The position numbers and the translations under genes were made by a program. DNA of 64,000 nucleotides from NCBI GenBank assembly GCA_942490705.1, contig CALNXY010000015.1, forward strand, positions 434,001 to 498,000, read 5' to 3'. Of this stretch, positions 42,768 to 51,255 are shown one piece after another (the first letter of the stretch is position 1; each line of letters begins with the position of its first letter). Source of the DNA: JAGRCP01 sp942490705. Lineage in GTDB: Bacteria > Chloroflexota > Anaerolineae > Caldilineales > Caldilineaceae. The notes beneath the pieces were generated by a model that was not told the origin of the DNA, did no database searches, and saw only the letters and a list, made by a program, of their open reading frames with translations.

Positions 42768-44153
42768 CTACGCCATGCCCGCTTCCATTGCCTGGGAAAC
42801 ATTCTGGCGCGTCAGACTTGCCTGATAGCTGGTGCGGAAGCGGCTCACGCTCAGCTGCATGAGGATCAAGCCGGCAGCAACCATGCCTAAGGCCTCCAGC
42901 GCAAAGATGCCCGTGTAGGCCACAGAGGGAGTGAGGATGCCGGTTTCGATCAGGGTCGTGTGGAGCAAGCCGCTACCGATCGATGAGGTGCCGTTTCCAA
43001 ACGCCTGCGCGACGCCCCACAGGCCCATGAAGAGACCAATCGCGCCTTCCACAGTCATATCCATCATCATGGCCAGCGCACCGACGTTGAAGAAGCCGGT
43101 AAAGAGTCCCATAAAGATCAGCGACGGTGTAATCAGCGAAGTCTGCTCGGTAAAAGCGGCCATCGCGAGCGCGCTCATGCCGACTGCCGTACCGAAACAT
43201 CCGGCCATGGCAATTGACCTCTTCGAGATCGGCAGCAAGACGCTCAGAATCCCCATCACGATCATGCCAATCAGCACACCACCACCCCACGTGGGTTGAA
43301 AGCGGGTCGTCTCCGTGACTGACATGCCGAAGACCTCAGCGCCAAAGACCTCAAGAATGTTATCCTGGAGGAAGATGGCAAAGATGGCGATAAAGATGAA
43401 GAGGAAAAACCCGCGGGTTTGGGGGTTTTCGCGCAGCAGCGTGGACGCAGCACTGAGCGGATTGCCGGGAGGCGCCGCCGCTTTGGCATCTACAATCGAT
43501 TGCTGCAGTGCTTCACCCTTGAGGCGTTTCTCCATTCCAATAACGCCCAGCAGTGTCGAGCCGATGACGATAAAGGGCGTCAGGTTATACAACTGCTGCA
43601 TAGCCTGGGGCGAATACTCCGGCCGCACAATGTTCATCACGATCGCGGCGATAATGGTGCTGATGATGGTAAAGGTCCACACAACAGAGATTACGCCGCC
43701 GCGATTTTTCTCGGTCGTCACTTCTGCGATTAGGGAGTGATGTGAATCACCCATCACGGCGATGGCGATGCCGAAGAGGAGGAAAAGGAAGAAAGCCATG
43801 CCAATGGCGGCCATTGATCCCTCACCCATGGCGTGGGCCACCGATGGTAAGGCCAAAAATACGAGGCTGGCAATAATTGAACCGAAAATCAGATAGGGCG
43901 TTCGTCGCAATCCGAGCACGGGACGCACATCGGCAAAACGACCGGCAATAATCTGAAACGGGGAGAGAAAATAGTGAAACGCGAGCATCGTCGTGACCAA
44001 CACAGCCGAAATGCCCAGTTCAACGATGGCGATACGGTTGAAGTCGATCGTGAGTAACGCAAACATCCAACCTACGCCCAGTTTCGGTAAAGCAAGACGG
44101 AACGTCTTGACGACGCCAAGAAAGCCATGGCCAATCTTACTAAGTACTTCCAT
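42768..44153 (-). CDS. PucC-family bacteriochlorophyll delivery transporter (second copy)
   Basis: A 461-residue, 12-helix PUCC-family protein with the landmark M-L-A-F-H-Y-F-L-S-P-F-Q-I-I-A-G-R-F-A-D near residue 60 and E-V-F-G-A-E-V-F-G-M-S near 275. It is distinct in sequence from the copy at 25260. AGAGGAAC lies 3-4 nt before the ATG at 44153. It heads a five-gene minus-strand operon and has an exact-consensus promoter 170 nt upstream. The presence of two such transporters may reflect separate insertion of pigments into the core and antenna. Confidence 0.9.
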   Translation of the reverse strand: MEVLSKIGHGFLGVVKTFRLALPKLGVGWMFALLTIDFNRIAIVELGISAVLVTTMLAFHYFLSPFQIIAGRFADVRPVLGLRRTPYLIFGSIIASLVFLALPSVAHAMGEGSMAAIGMAFFLFLLFGIAIAVMGDSHHSLIAEVTTEKNRGGVISVVWTFTIISTIIAAIVMNIVRPEYSPQAMQQLYNLTPFIVIGSTLLGVIGMEKRLKGEALQQSIVDAKAAAPPGNPLSAASTLLRENPQTRGFFLFIFIAIFAIFLQDNILEVFGAEVFGMSVTETTRFQPTWGGGVLIGMIVMGILSVLLPISKRSIAMAGCFGTAVGMSALAMAAFTEQTSLITPSLIFMGLFTGFFNVGALAMMMDMTVEGAIGLFMGLWGVAQAFGNGTSSIGSGLLHTTLIETGILTPSVAYTGIFALEALGMVAAGLILMQLSVSRFRTSYQASLTRQNVSQAMEAGMA

Positions 44154-44305
44154 AGTGTTCCTCTTTTCAGCCTTTTAAGCACGGTAAAAATGTGACGCGA
44201 AGGATTGGACGACGAGGGAGAATCGGTTGATTGGAATGTGGTAGGACAGGGTTCATAGCGGGGTAGGGAGTGACAAGTCAACGGACGACAGAACCAGTAC
44301 AGTAA

Positions 44306-44319
44306 GTAATGCAAATTAC
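44306..44319. promoter_or_regulatory. Small dyad next to the pucC promoter
   Basis: GTAAT and ATTAC (44306-44310 and 44315-44319) form a 5-bp dyad with a 4-nt spacer, placed just downstream of the -10 box of the minus-strand promoter. It could be an operator. The arms are short, so chance is possible. Confidence 0.3.
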
Positions 44320-44348
44320 ATTATAATGTCTCCATTCGTTGGTGTCAA
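44320..44348 (-). promoter_or_regulatory. Perfect-consensus promoter of the second pucC operon
   Basis: Read on the minus strand: TTGACA (44343-44348), 17 nt, TATAAT (44320-44325). Both boxes are exact. It lies about 170 nt before the pucC ATG. The architecture is the same as that of the puf promoter at 9593-9621. Confidence 0.8.
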
Positions 44349-44497
44349 AAGTGCAAAAATCTAATCCGGGTGTCGTTCATGCCCGGGACGGCATGGGCAC
44401 GTACTGAAGGTGGATTGGGACACGAGTTGGGACGAGATTGCAGCGTCGCTCAAATCTTAAAGGCAAAAAAGAAGCGAGGAGGAGCGAGGACACATGA

Positions 44498-44526
44498 TAG
44501 ACAGAGGAAGCGTGATACGCTATAAT
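44498..44526 (+). promoter_or_regulatory. Near-consensus promoter of the 30-residue microprotein gene
   Basis: TAGACA (44498-44503), 17 nt, TATAAT (44521-44526): 11 of 12 positions match consensus with ideal spacing. The -10 box ends 53 nt before the microprotein ATG. It is divergent from the pucC promoter, about 150 bp away. Confidence 0.7.
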
Positions 44527-44579
44527 AAGCAGGTCATCGTTAATCTTGCCGCCATCGGCAACTAAGAAAGGAATCCTCT

Positions 44580-44672
44580 ATGATCAGCGCCAAGTTTTAT
44601 ATGCTTCCCCTCGTTGCGACCATTGCCGTTTTCATTTGGATCATTGCATTGATCTTGCTCACGCCAGCATAG
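44580..44672 (+). CDS. Thirty-residue transmembrane microprotein in the photosynthesis region
   Basis: A 30-residue protein, M-I-S-A-K-F-Y-M-L-P then an unbroken hydrophobic helix V-A-T-I-A-V-F-I-W-I-I-A-L-I-L-L and a T-P-A end. It has a complete expression unit: near-consensus promoter, AAAGGA 7 nt before the ATG, and a 10-bp stem-loop after the stop. There is no histidine, so it is not an antenna chain. Reaction-centre/antenna complexes of filamentous phototrophs contain extra single-helix subunits not encoded in puf; this is a candidate of that sort. That role is inferred from size, location and strength of signals. Confidence 0.65.
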   Translation: MISAKFYMLPLVATIAVFIWIIALILLTPA

Positions 44673-44693
44673 TCTTTGTTCTATCCTCCTGAC

Positions 44694-44731
44694 GCTCGAC
44701 CGAAAGCATTGAGCCTGGCGATCGGTCGAGC
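44694..44731 (+). terminator. Stem-loop after the microprotein gene
   Basis: GCTCGACCGA (44694-44703) and TCGGTCGAGC (44722-44731) form a perfect 10-bp stem with an 18-nt loop, 22 nt after the stop codon. No T-run follows. It also lies downstream of the convergent ppk gene. Confidence 0.5.
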
Positions 44732-44785
44732 TCACCATCTCGTAAGACAATACCTCCTGTCCTTCACGTTAAGCCTATCGATGGG

Positions 44786-47056
44786 CTAACTGGCCCCACT
44801 CACAGACTCGATTGCTTCTTGCATCAAACCTTCCTGGAAATTGCGAACGGGCTCGTCCGGCAGGGGCATGCGTAGCCGATATTGGCCCACCGAATCCAGA
44901 TCCCAGGCCAGGCGATTGTCGGCCAGCGCCTCGTCAAGCAGCTGAATCAGGCGCTCCTGCAACGCCGGCTCTTCCACCGGCGTGATTAACTCAACGCGAC
45001 GGTTCAGGTTGCGCGCTCGCCAGTCTGCGCTGCCCATGAACGTCACCGGCTCACCATTGTTGTGGAAATGAAAAATGCGGTCGTGCTCCAGGAAGCGGCC
45101 CAAAATGCTGATGATGCGGATGTTTTCGCTATAGCCGGGCAGGCCGGGGCGCAGCGTCGTATGGCCGCGCAAGATCAGGTCAATCTGCACGCCGGCTTGA
45201 GACGCGCGGTAGAGATGGCGGATCATCAGGCGATCATCCAGTGCGTTCATCTTGGCCACGATCTTCCCCGTGCCAAATGCAGCCTGATGGGCGATCTCAC
45301 GATCGATCAGCGCTTCGAAGGACGTGCGCATATGGTCAGGGGCCACCAGCACCTTCTCGTACGTCTGATCCGGCGCATACCCGGTCAGGAAGTGGAAGAG
45401 ATTGACGATATCGCGGCCCAATTCGGGGCGACACGTCATCAGACCCAGGTCGGTATAGAGCCGGGCCGTCTTGGAGTTGTAGTTACCCGTACCGATGTGA
45501 CAGTAATTGCGAATGCCGTCCCACTCGCGGCGGACGACCAGGAGGGCCTTCGTGTGGGTCTTCAAGCCAATCACGCCGTAGGTCACGTGGACGCCAGAGT
45601 CTTCCAAGAGTTGTCCCCACTCGATGTTATTGGCCTCATCAAAGCGCGCCGTCACTTCGACCAGGACCGCAACCTGCTTGCCCCGCTCCGCGGCCTGGAT
45701 CAACGACTTGACGATGGGCGAGTGATCGGAGGTGCGATAGAGCGTCTGTTTGATGGCCAAAACGTTGGGATCAACGACCGCCTCGGCCAGGAAGCGCTCT
45801 GTGCTGCCGGCAAATGAGTCATAGGGATGGTGCACCAGGAGATCGCCCTGGCGCAGAATCGCAAAGAAATCGCGCGTTTCTTTGGTTTCCCCCTCATGGC
45901 TCAGCCGATCAGGGATGATCGGCTCCCAGTCCGGGTATTGATAGTCAGGGCGGTGAATGCCCGCAATGGTAAAGAGCCCGGTCAGGTCGAGCAGTCCGTC
46001 GACCTGGTAGACGTCCTCCTCATTTAGCCCCAGTTCACGCATCAGAATCTGGCGATCATAGGGCGGCATATCTTTGTCGACCTCCAGCCGGACCACGCGC
46101 GCAAAGCGCCGCTCGCGCAGCTCAGCCGAGATCATCTCGATCAGGTCGTCGGCTTCTTCCTCATCCTGACGCACATCGGCGTTGCGCGTAATGCGGAAGG
46201 GCTGGGCGCTGACGACTTCCATGCCCGGGAAGAGCTCGCCCACGTGTGCAATCACCAGCTCTTCGGTGGGTAGCATGCGGATCACTTCATCCATCGGCCG
46301 GATGCGCGCGCCGTCGTCCAGCGTCGTGTCAACCCAGCGCTCTTTTGGCAGCTTGATGCGCACGAAATGGGTAGTGTCAAAACGGGGGTTGCGCACCATC
46401 ACCGCCAGCGAAAGGCTCAGATTCGAGATAAATGGGAAGGGATGACCGGGATCAACGGCCAGGGGCGTCAAGATCGGATAGATTTGCTCGCGGAAGTAGG
46501 TCGCCAGCCGCGTCTTCTCCGCCTCGGTCAGGTCAGCATAGTGCAAGACTTGAATCCCAGCCTGCTCATCCACTTGGGGCTTTAATTCCTGCTCCCAGAC
46601 TTCGGTCATGCGCACGTGCATGAGGGAAATGGCCTCGTGAAGCAGGGCCAACTGCTCGGGCGGCGTCCGGCCGTCGACAGAGAGCTCGCGCACGCCGGCC
46701 GCCTCCTGGCGCTTGAGGCCGCCCACGCGCTTTTGCACGAATTCATCCAGGTTGTTGGCCGTGATCGCCACAAATTTCACCCGTTCGAGCAGGGGCGTGC
46801 GCGCGTCCATGGCCAATGCCAACACGCGCCAGTTGAAGTCAATCCAGCTCAACTCCTTGTTGAAGTAGAGGGCCGGATCATCGAGGGGCAGGTCTACACC
46901 CACGGGTACCGCGCTGGGCTGGACGGCACGGGGCACGCTCACCGGCGCGGGCGGGCGTTGCACAGGCTCGGCCGTGGCGGTAGGAAGAGCCGCCTCGTCG
47001 CCCGGTTCCGATGCTGCGGTCGTTTGGCCTGTATCGACGTTCGATTTTGTTGCCAT
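44786..47056 (-). CDS. ppk1: Polyphosphate kinase 1
   Basis: A 756-residue polyphosphate kinase that makes polyphosphate from ATP reversibly. After an Ala/Pro-rich N-terminal tail of about 60 residues come Y-F-N-K-E-L-S-W-I-D-F-N and N-N-L-D-E-F near residue 98, H-H-P-Y-D-S-F near 407, H-T-K-A-L-L near 493 and H-I-G-T-G-N-Y-N-S near residue 510, where the first histidines belong to the active site. The phospholipase-D-like C-terminal part is complete. ATG 47056 with GAGA upstream is preferred to ATG 47113. No functional tie to the pigment genes is evident. Confidence 0.94.
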   Translation of the reverse strand: MATKSNVDTGQTTAASEPGDEAALPTATAEPVQRPPAPVSVPRAVQPSAVPVGVDLPLDDPALYFNKELSWIDFNWRVLALAMDARTPLLERVKFVAITANNLDEFVQKRVGGLKRQEAAGVRELSVDGRTPPEQLALLHEAISLMHVRMTEVWEQELKPQVDEQAGIQVLHYADLTEAEKTRLATYFREQIYPILTPLAVDPGHPFPFISNLSLSLAVMVRNPRFDTTHFVRIKLPKERWVDTTLDDGARIRPMDEVIRMLPTEELVIAHVGELFPGMEVVSAQPFRITRNADVRQDEEEADDLIEMISAELRERRFARVVRLEVDKDMPPYDRQILMRELGLNEEDVYQVDGLLDLTGLFTIAGIHRPDYQYPDWEPIIPDRLSHEGETKETRDFFAILRQGDLLVHHPYDSFAGSTERFLAEAVVDPNVLAIKQTLYRTSDHSPIVKSLIQAAERGKQVAVLVEVTARFDEANNIEWGQLLEDSGVHVTYGVIGLKTHTKALLVVRREWDGIRNYCHIGTGNYNSKTARLYTDLGLMTCRPELGRDIVNLFHFLTGYAPDQTYEKVLVAPDHMRTSFEALIDREIAHQAAFGTGKIVAKMNALDDRLMIRHLYRASQAGVQIDLILRGHTTLRPGLPGYSENIRIISILGRFLEHDRIFHFHNNGEPVTFMGSADWRARNLNRRVELITPVEEPALQERLIQLLDEALADNRLAWDLDSVGQYRLRMPLPDEPVRNFQEGLMQEAIESVSGAS

Positions 47057-47260
47057 AGTTTCTCGCCATTCGTACGTGAATGCTGTCTGTTGCGGACGGA
47101 CATCGGTGATCATGCTGCGGTCGCCGTGGCGGTCGCCCAGGCATGAATGCCGTGGGCCAGCCTGCGACGCTCCATCAATGGAGCTTCTCTGCCGACGATC
47201 ATGGTCCACTCCGTGGATCGCACTTTGCCGGCAAGGACATTCATGCCCGGCGGATCCGCT

Positions 47261-47902
47261 CTATTCGTCATCCCGCGACGCCGCAACGCCCGAGACATCA
47301 GCCGGCAACACAGCGGCCAAGACGGGGTGACCCAGGATCTCCTGGACACTCTGCCACGCCGCCAGCACCTCTGGCTGCGCCAGGTCCCCGGCGTCGGGCA
47401 CGAAACCGCAATCGAGGTAGACCTTGAGCGCCCATGGCCGGCTTGATGAGGTGCCAAGCATGGCGGCGTCGTGATATTCGGCCAGGGTCAGCAGGGCACG
47501 GGACATCATTGGCTTGGTGAGACCCTGTCGCTGGTGGTCAGGATGCACCACCACCCAGTGGATGCGCCCGCGATTCTGCGGATCGGCAAAGTCACGCGTC
47601 TCCCACCAGGCGCTGATCGACGCCACGGGTATGCCCGCGGCGGTCTCGACAAAAAACATGCGCTCGGGCAGCGCCGCACGGTTGTCGCCATACTGTTCGA
47701 CAAAAAGCGCATCCGTCACGCTGATGATCGGCTCGGCCGCCAGATGCAGGTCAGTCCACACACGTTCATCGCCCGGCGCGTAGGCGCGCAGACGATAGCC
47801 TGGCGGCAAGGGATAGTGGGGAATCTCGGCCAGAGATTCGCGGACCATGTGGAGTTCGATATCGGGATGGCTGACCGCCGGGTCGATCTGCGGTTGGCTC
47901 AC
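47261..47902 (-). CDS. GNAT-family N-acetyltransferase
   Basis: A 213-residue acetyltransferase. The acetyl-CoA-binding motif is V-V-V-H-P-D-H-Q-R-Q-G-L near residue 118, and the late Y-L-D-C-G-F motif is near residue 164. The N-terminal 35 residues are an extra segment. The substrate is unknown. It starts with GTG overlapping the aminopeptidase stop (GTGA), so the two are translated together. The 200-nt gap to ppk1 holds no gene. Confidence 0.8.
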   Translation of the reverse strand: MSQPQIDPAVSHPDIELHMVRESLAEIPHYPLPPGYRLRAYAPGDERVWTDLHLAAEPIISVTDALFVEQYGDNRAALPERMFFVETAAGIPVASISAWWETRDFADPQNRGRIHWVVVHPDHQRQGLTKPMMSRALLTLAEYHDAAMLGTSSSRPWALKVYLDCGFVPDAGDLAQPEVLAAWQSVQEILGHPVLAAVLPADVSGVAASRDDE

Positions 47903-49167
47903 GCCGTCACCTCCGCCACAAATTCGCCGTTCGTCATCAGCGCAATTTCGTCGCCGGCTGCGGTCACGACCGTGATTTGCAGCGTGGGCGAGCCGATCAT
48001 GACATCAAGATGGACCTGTGATTTGTTGATGCCGGCCCCTTCATACTCCGTCTCGTCCAGATCGTCGGCGCCGACATAGCCTTCCAGATAGGCGTCGCCA
48101 AAGGCGATGTGACAGACCGCGTTCTCGTCGAAGAGCGTATCATAAAAGAGCACGCCGGCCTGATTGATGGGCGACCGTACGTCGACGAGCGCGACCTCAC
48201 CCAACCGGCGCGCACCGTCCACCGCAAAAAACTGCTCGAGCACCTCTTGGCCGCGGGCAGCGCTGTAGTCGACCACCTCGCCCTTTTCAAAGCGGAACCA
48301 GGCGTCATCCACTTGGCGCTCGAAGGGGAAAAAGGGTTTGGTCGTGCGCGCCCAGCCGTCGGCACGCAGGCGATGGGGCGTGGTGAAGATCTCCTCGGTC
48401 GGCATATTGGCAAAGAAGCGCACGCCGGCCGTCGTTTGCGAGGACGCGGCAATCCAGCGCGGCCGGTCCGTCATGCCCAGAGTCAGTTGCGTACGCGGTC
48501 GTCCATCCGGGCCCGGCGTGGGGTCGAGATAGCGCAGTTCGGTCACGCCGTGGCGCGCCATGAACGCGACCACCTTATTGAGCGCGACGTCATGTTCGTT
48601 CCAGGCCGCCACAGGGTCAACCGCCTCCACGCGACAGACCTGGAAGATCAATTCCCATAGCTTGGCCACCGCGTCGTCGGCCGTCAAGTCGGGAAAGACC
48701 TGTTGGGCCCAGGCCTGGGTCGGGACGCCGGCAACACACCACTGAAAGGCGTTGGACATGACCGCGTCACTGTAGAACTTGACCTTTTCGCGACGCATAA
48801 CCGCAATCCGGCGCATGGCATCCGGATCGACATCTTCGAAGATATCCGGGTAGGCCGCGCCGGTCAGGCTGAGCCGGGCCCAACCTTCGTCCACCATCTG
48901 GCGATAGCGGGTCACTTCATAATCGGGGAAGTGGTCCAGGTATTCGGGCACGACATGCTGGAGGTGCGCGCGTTGGGTTGGCGTGTCCTGCCAGGCGACG
49001 TGGACATAGCGGGCGCCTGCATCGTAGGCCTTGGCCGTCACCACGCGCACGAAAGGCGCGTGCTCCAGCTCAGCCGAAATTTGCAGGGCCTGGCCGGGCT
49101 GCAGGTCGAGTCCGGTCTGGATCAGCAGATCGGCATAACGCGCTAAGCGTACATTGAAATCAGACAT
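47899..49167 (-). CDS. M29-family aminopeptidase
   Basis: A 422-residue metallopeptidase of the thermophilic M29 (AmpS/PepS) family. It begins M-S-D-F-N-V-R-L-A-R-Y-A-D-L-L, with G-L-D-L-Q-P-G-Q near residue 20. Metal-site segments include T-E-E-I-F-T-T-P near 254, E-G-Y-V-G near 342, and H-L-D-V-M-I-G near residue 378. Length is normal. ATG 49167 is chosen because the longer frame would add 57 residues not belonging to the family. It is the first gene of a pair with GNAT. Confidence 0.88.
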   Translation of the reverse strand: MSDFNVRLARYADLLIQTGLDLQPGQALQISAELEHAPFVRVVTAKAYDAGARYVHVAWQDTPTQRAHLQHVVPEYLDHFPDYEVTRYRQMVDEGWARLSLTGAAYPDIFEDVDPDAMRRIAVMRREKVKFYSDAVMSNAFQWCVAGVPTQAWAQQVFPDLTADDAVAKLWELIFQVCRVEAVDPVAAWNEHDVALNKVVAFMARHGVTELRYLDPTPGPDGRPRTQLTLGMTDRPRWIAASSQTTAGVRFFANMPTEEIFTTPHRLRADGWARTTKPFFPFERQVDDAWFRFEKGEVVDYSAARGQEVLEQFFAVDGARRLGEVALVDVRSPINQAGVLFYDTLFDENAVCHIAFGDAYLEGYVGADDLDETEYEGAGINKSQVHLDVMIGSPTLQITVVTAAGDEIALMTNGEFVAEVTA

Positions 49168-49379
49168 GGGGTGCCTCGTCATGGGATGCGGTGTGTCGGG
49201 CGCGTCTCTGCGCACTGGGTGCATTATAGCGCCCTCCGCACGGCATACCCAAGAAATGGCGCGAGGGCTACTGAGGATAACGCGCAGCATGGCAAGGGGC
49301 AGACAAGTATGCGCCACAATGACGCTCATTTTTGACACAAATTAGCGCACCGTCTATAATGCGGAGCGTTGTTCAGCGT

Positions 49380-49452
<73 letters not shown>

Positions 49453-49472
49453 CTTATACCACAACATGTTGT

Positions 49473-49490
49473 GCCGGCCTTCGGGCCGGC
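49473..49490 (+). terminator. GC-rich stem with TTCG loop after tRNA-Lys
   Basis: GCCGGCC (49473-49479), loop TTCG, GGCCGGC (49484-49490): a very stable 7-bp stem 20 nt after the tRNA. Only a weak CATTT follows, so it is a likely terminator or processing signal. Confidence 0.6.
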
Positions 49491-49543
49491 GCCTCCATTT
49501 AGTAGATATTGTAGTTTCGGCATGAAGGAAAGGAAACCTTCAA

Positions 49544-50443
49544 ATGCTCCGAAACTCACTTACTCCCGCGCTAGACATCTTTCTGCTCGACTGCCAAGCC
49601 CGCAATCTCGCCGCCGAAACTCTCGAATTTTACCGCGAACGCGTCCATCATTTTGCGCGCTTTGCCGGCAAAGAGAATGTCTTTGCCCTCCACGAAGTCA
49701 CCCCCACCCTGCTGCGCACCTACTTCGTCGCCCTCCAAACCCAAGGCTGGAAATCCAACAGCGTGCACGCCGCGGCCCGCGCCCTGAAGGCCTTCTTCAA
49801 CTTCTGCGTCTACGAGGAGCTGCTCGAACGCAGCCCCATGCAGCGCATTCGTCTGCCCAAAACGGACAAGCACATCAAGCCGGCCTTTGAGATGGATGAG
49901 GTGGAGCAGCTCATCGCCGCGGCCAAGACGCAGCGCGACCGCGCCATCATCCTCTGCCTGCTCGATACGGGCTGCCGGGCCAAGGAGTTTCTGGCCTGGA
50001 ATGTCGAGGATGTCAACGCCGCCACGGGGACGGTGCAGTTGCGCCACACCAAGAATCGCAAGGCGCGCGTGGTCTATCTGGGCCTGCGCAGCCGCAAGGA
50101 GCTGCTCAAGCTCTATCTGCAGCAGGGCAACGAACCGGGCACGCCCGTCTGGCGCAATCTGAGCAACGGCGAACGGCTGCAGTACTACGGCCTGGCCATC
50201 ACGCTGCGCAAGCTGGGCCGGCGCACGGGCATCCTGCCCTGCAATCCCCACCGCTTTCGCCGCACCCACGCCATCGCCAGCCTGCGCAACGGCATGGATG
50301 TCTATACGCTGGCCGCGCTCATGGGCCACAGCGATATCTCGGTGCTGCGCAAGTATCTGCCGATTGTGGAGGCCGATCTCATGCGCGCGGCCGGCAGCTA
50401 CGGGGTGGTGGACAACAGTCTGACTGCGGCGAGAGGCGCCTGA
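49544..50443 (+). CDS. Tyrosine recombinase/integrase next to tRNA-Lys
   Basis: A 299-residue XerC/D-like recombinase. The N-terminal SAM-like core-binding domain spans about 8-85. Catalytic residues are visible: R in T-G-C-R-A-K-E near residue 146, H-x-x-R in H-R-F-R-R-T-H near 240, H in L-M-G-H-S-D near 265 and Y in L-R-K-Y-L near 275. It reads away from tRNA-Lys, the usual geometry of an integrase beside its attachment site. I found no duplicate of the tRNA 3' end further on, so the element's other boundary is not visible. Confidence 0.9.
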   Translation: MLRNSLTPALDIFLLDCQARNLAAETLEFYRERVHHFARFAGKENVFALHEVTPTLLRTYFVALQTQGWKSNSVHAAARALKAFFNFCVYEELLERSPMQRIRLPKTDKHIKPAFEMDEVEQLIAAAKTQRDRAIILCLLDTGCRAKEFLAWNVEDVNAATGTVQLRHTKNRKARVVYLGLRSRKELLKLYLQQGNEPGTPVWRNLSNGERLQYYGLAITLRKLGRRTGILPCNPHRFRRTHAIASLRNGMDVYTLAALMGHSDISVLRKYLPIVEADLMRAAGSYGVVDNSLTAARGA

Positions 50444-50551
50444 TCCGTCTGTGAGCATGTGTTGAGCTAGCGGGGATGGGATGGTTGCAGAGCCGGCGCC
50501 TCGCTAGCTCTCCCTTTTTGAGGATACTCTAGTTGGGCGCGACGAGCAGAC

Positions 50552-50878
50552 CTACGCCCCATCGCCCACGCCCAGGGCAAAGAGGAGTGCGGCATCCACC
50601 TCGCGCAGACGCAGCGGCGAGAGCGATGTAACCCGCTCTTTGAGTTGGTGACGCGCGATGGTCTGGATATTGTCAAGATTGACGGCGCAGAGGGTCGCAA
50701 CGCCGTCCTCGTCGGGCGTCAGCACCACTTCGGTGGGGATGTCGCGGATGGTGCTCGTTAGGGGCGCAACCGTGACGCTGGTAAGGAAAGACAAGGCTGA
50801 GTTGCGGGTGAGAACCAGTACCGGCCTGCGCTTGTCTGGCGTGCGAAAGGTGTACCAGTAGATCTCCCCCCGCCTCAT
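50552..50878 (-). CDS. MazF/PemK-family mRNA interferase toxin
   Basis: A 108-residue toxin: M-R-R-G-E-I-Y-W-Y at the start, K-R-R-P-V-L-V-L-T-R-N near residue 15, V-A-P-L-T-S-T-I-R near residue 36 and C-A-V-N-L-D-N near 64, all standard for MazF/PemK endoribonucleases. Its start overlaps the antitoxin stop by 4 nt (ATGA). Confidence 0.92.
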   Translation of the reverse strand: MRRGEIYWYTFRTPDKRRPVLVLTRNSALSFLTSVTVAPLTSTIRDIPTEVVLTPDEDGVATLCAVNLDNIQTIARHQLKERVTSLSPLRLREVDAALLFALGVGDGA

Positions 50879-51108
50879 GCGTCACCCCAGAGCTGTTCCG
50901 CCTCCCAGCCGTCAAACTCGCCGGCTTCGACCGGGCGACGACCATAGCCCTCGGCGTGCTGCAGCTCCAGCTGCTGGATCCGCCAGCGCCGCAGCGCCAG
51001 GTGCAGCGCTTCGCGGATGAAGGCCGAGCGGCTGGCCCCCTGCGCTTGCACAACCTGATCGACGTCGGACAGCAGTGCTTCATCGATTGTAATCTGAATG
51101 GTCTTCAT
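50875..51108 (-). CDS. Ribbon-helix-helix antitoxin of the MazF-like toxin
   Basis: A 77-residue protein. The N-terminal M-K-T-I-Q-I-T-I-D strand and S-R-S-A-F-I-R-E-A-L helix are a ribbon-helix-helix DNA-binding fold, and the acidic C-terminus (E-F-D-G-W-E-A-E-Q-L-W) would bind the toxin. As is usual, the antitoxin comes first and overlaps the toxin. ATG 51108 is preferred to an upstream start at 51165 that would add an unrelated segment. It probably represses its own operon. Confidence 0.88.
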   Translation of the reverse strand: MKTIQITIDEALLSDVDQVVQAQGASRSAFIREALHLALRRWRIQQLELQHAEGYGRRPVEAGEFDGWEAEQLWGDA

Positions 51109-51255
51109 GGCGTCTACTCGAAGTTCAAGGCAATTATGTGGAGCATATTCCACATTTCTATCCACAGTCTACCACACATCGCCATGCACCGGAAGACTCT
51201 CTGTGCAGAGGCGTGCCGGACGATTATCTGCAATCTATTTTTATGTCAATTTAAT

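Noticed and set aside
44562..44750. A 62-codon minus-strand frame over the microprotein gene
   Set aside because: The plus-strand 30-codon frame has a promoter, ribosome site and stem-loop; the minus frame has none and is polar and repetitive.
47057..47209. N-terminal extension of polyphosphate kinase
   Set aside because: The added residues do not align with the family, and a ribosome site is present before ATG 47056.
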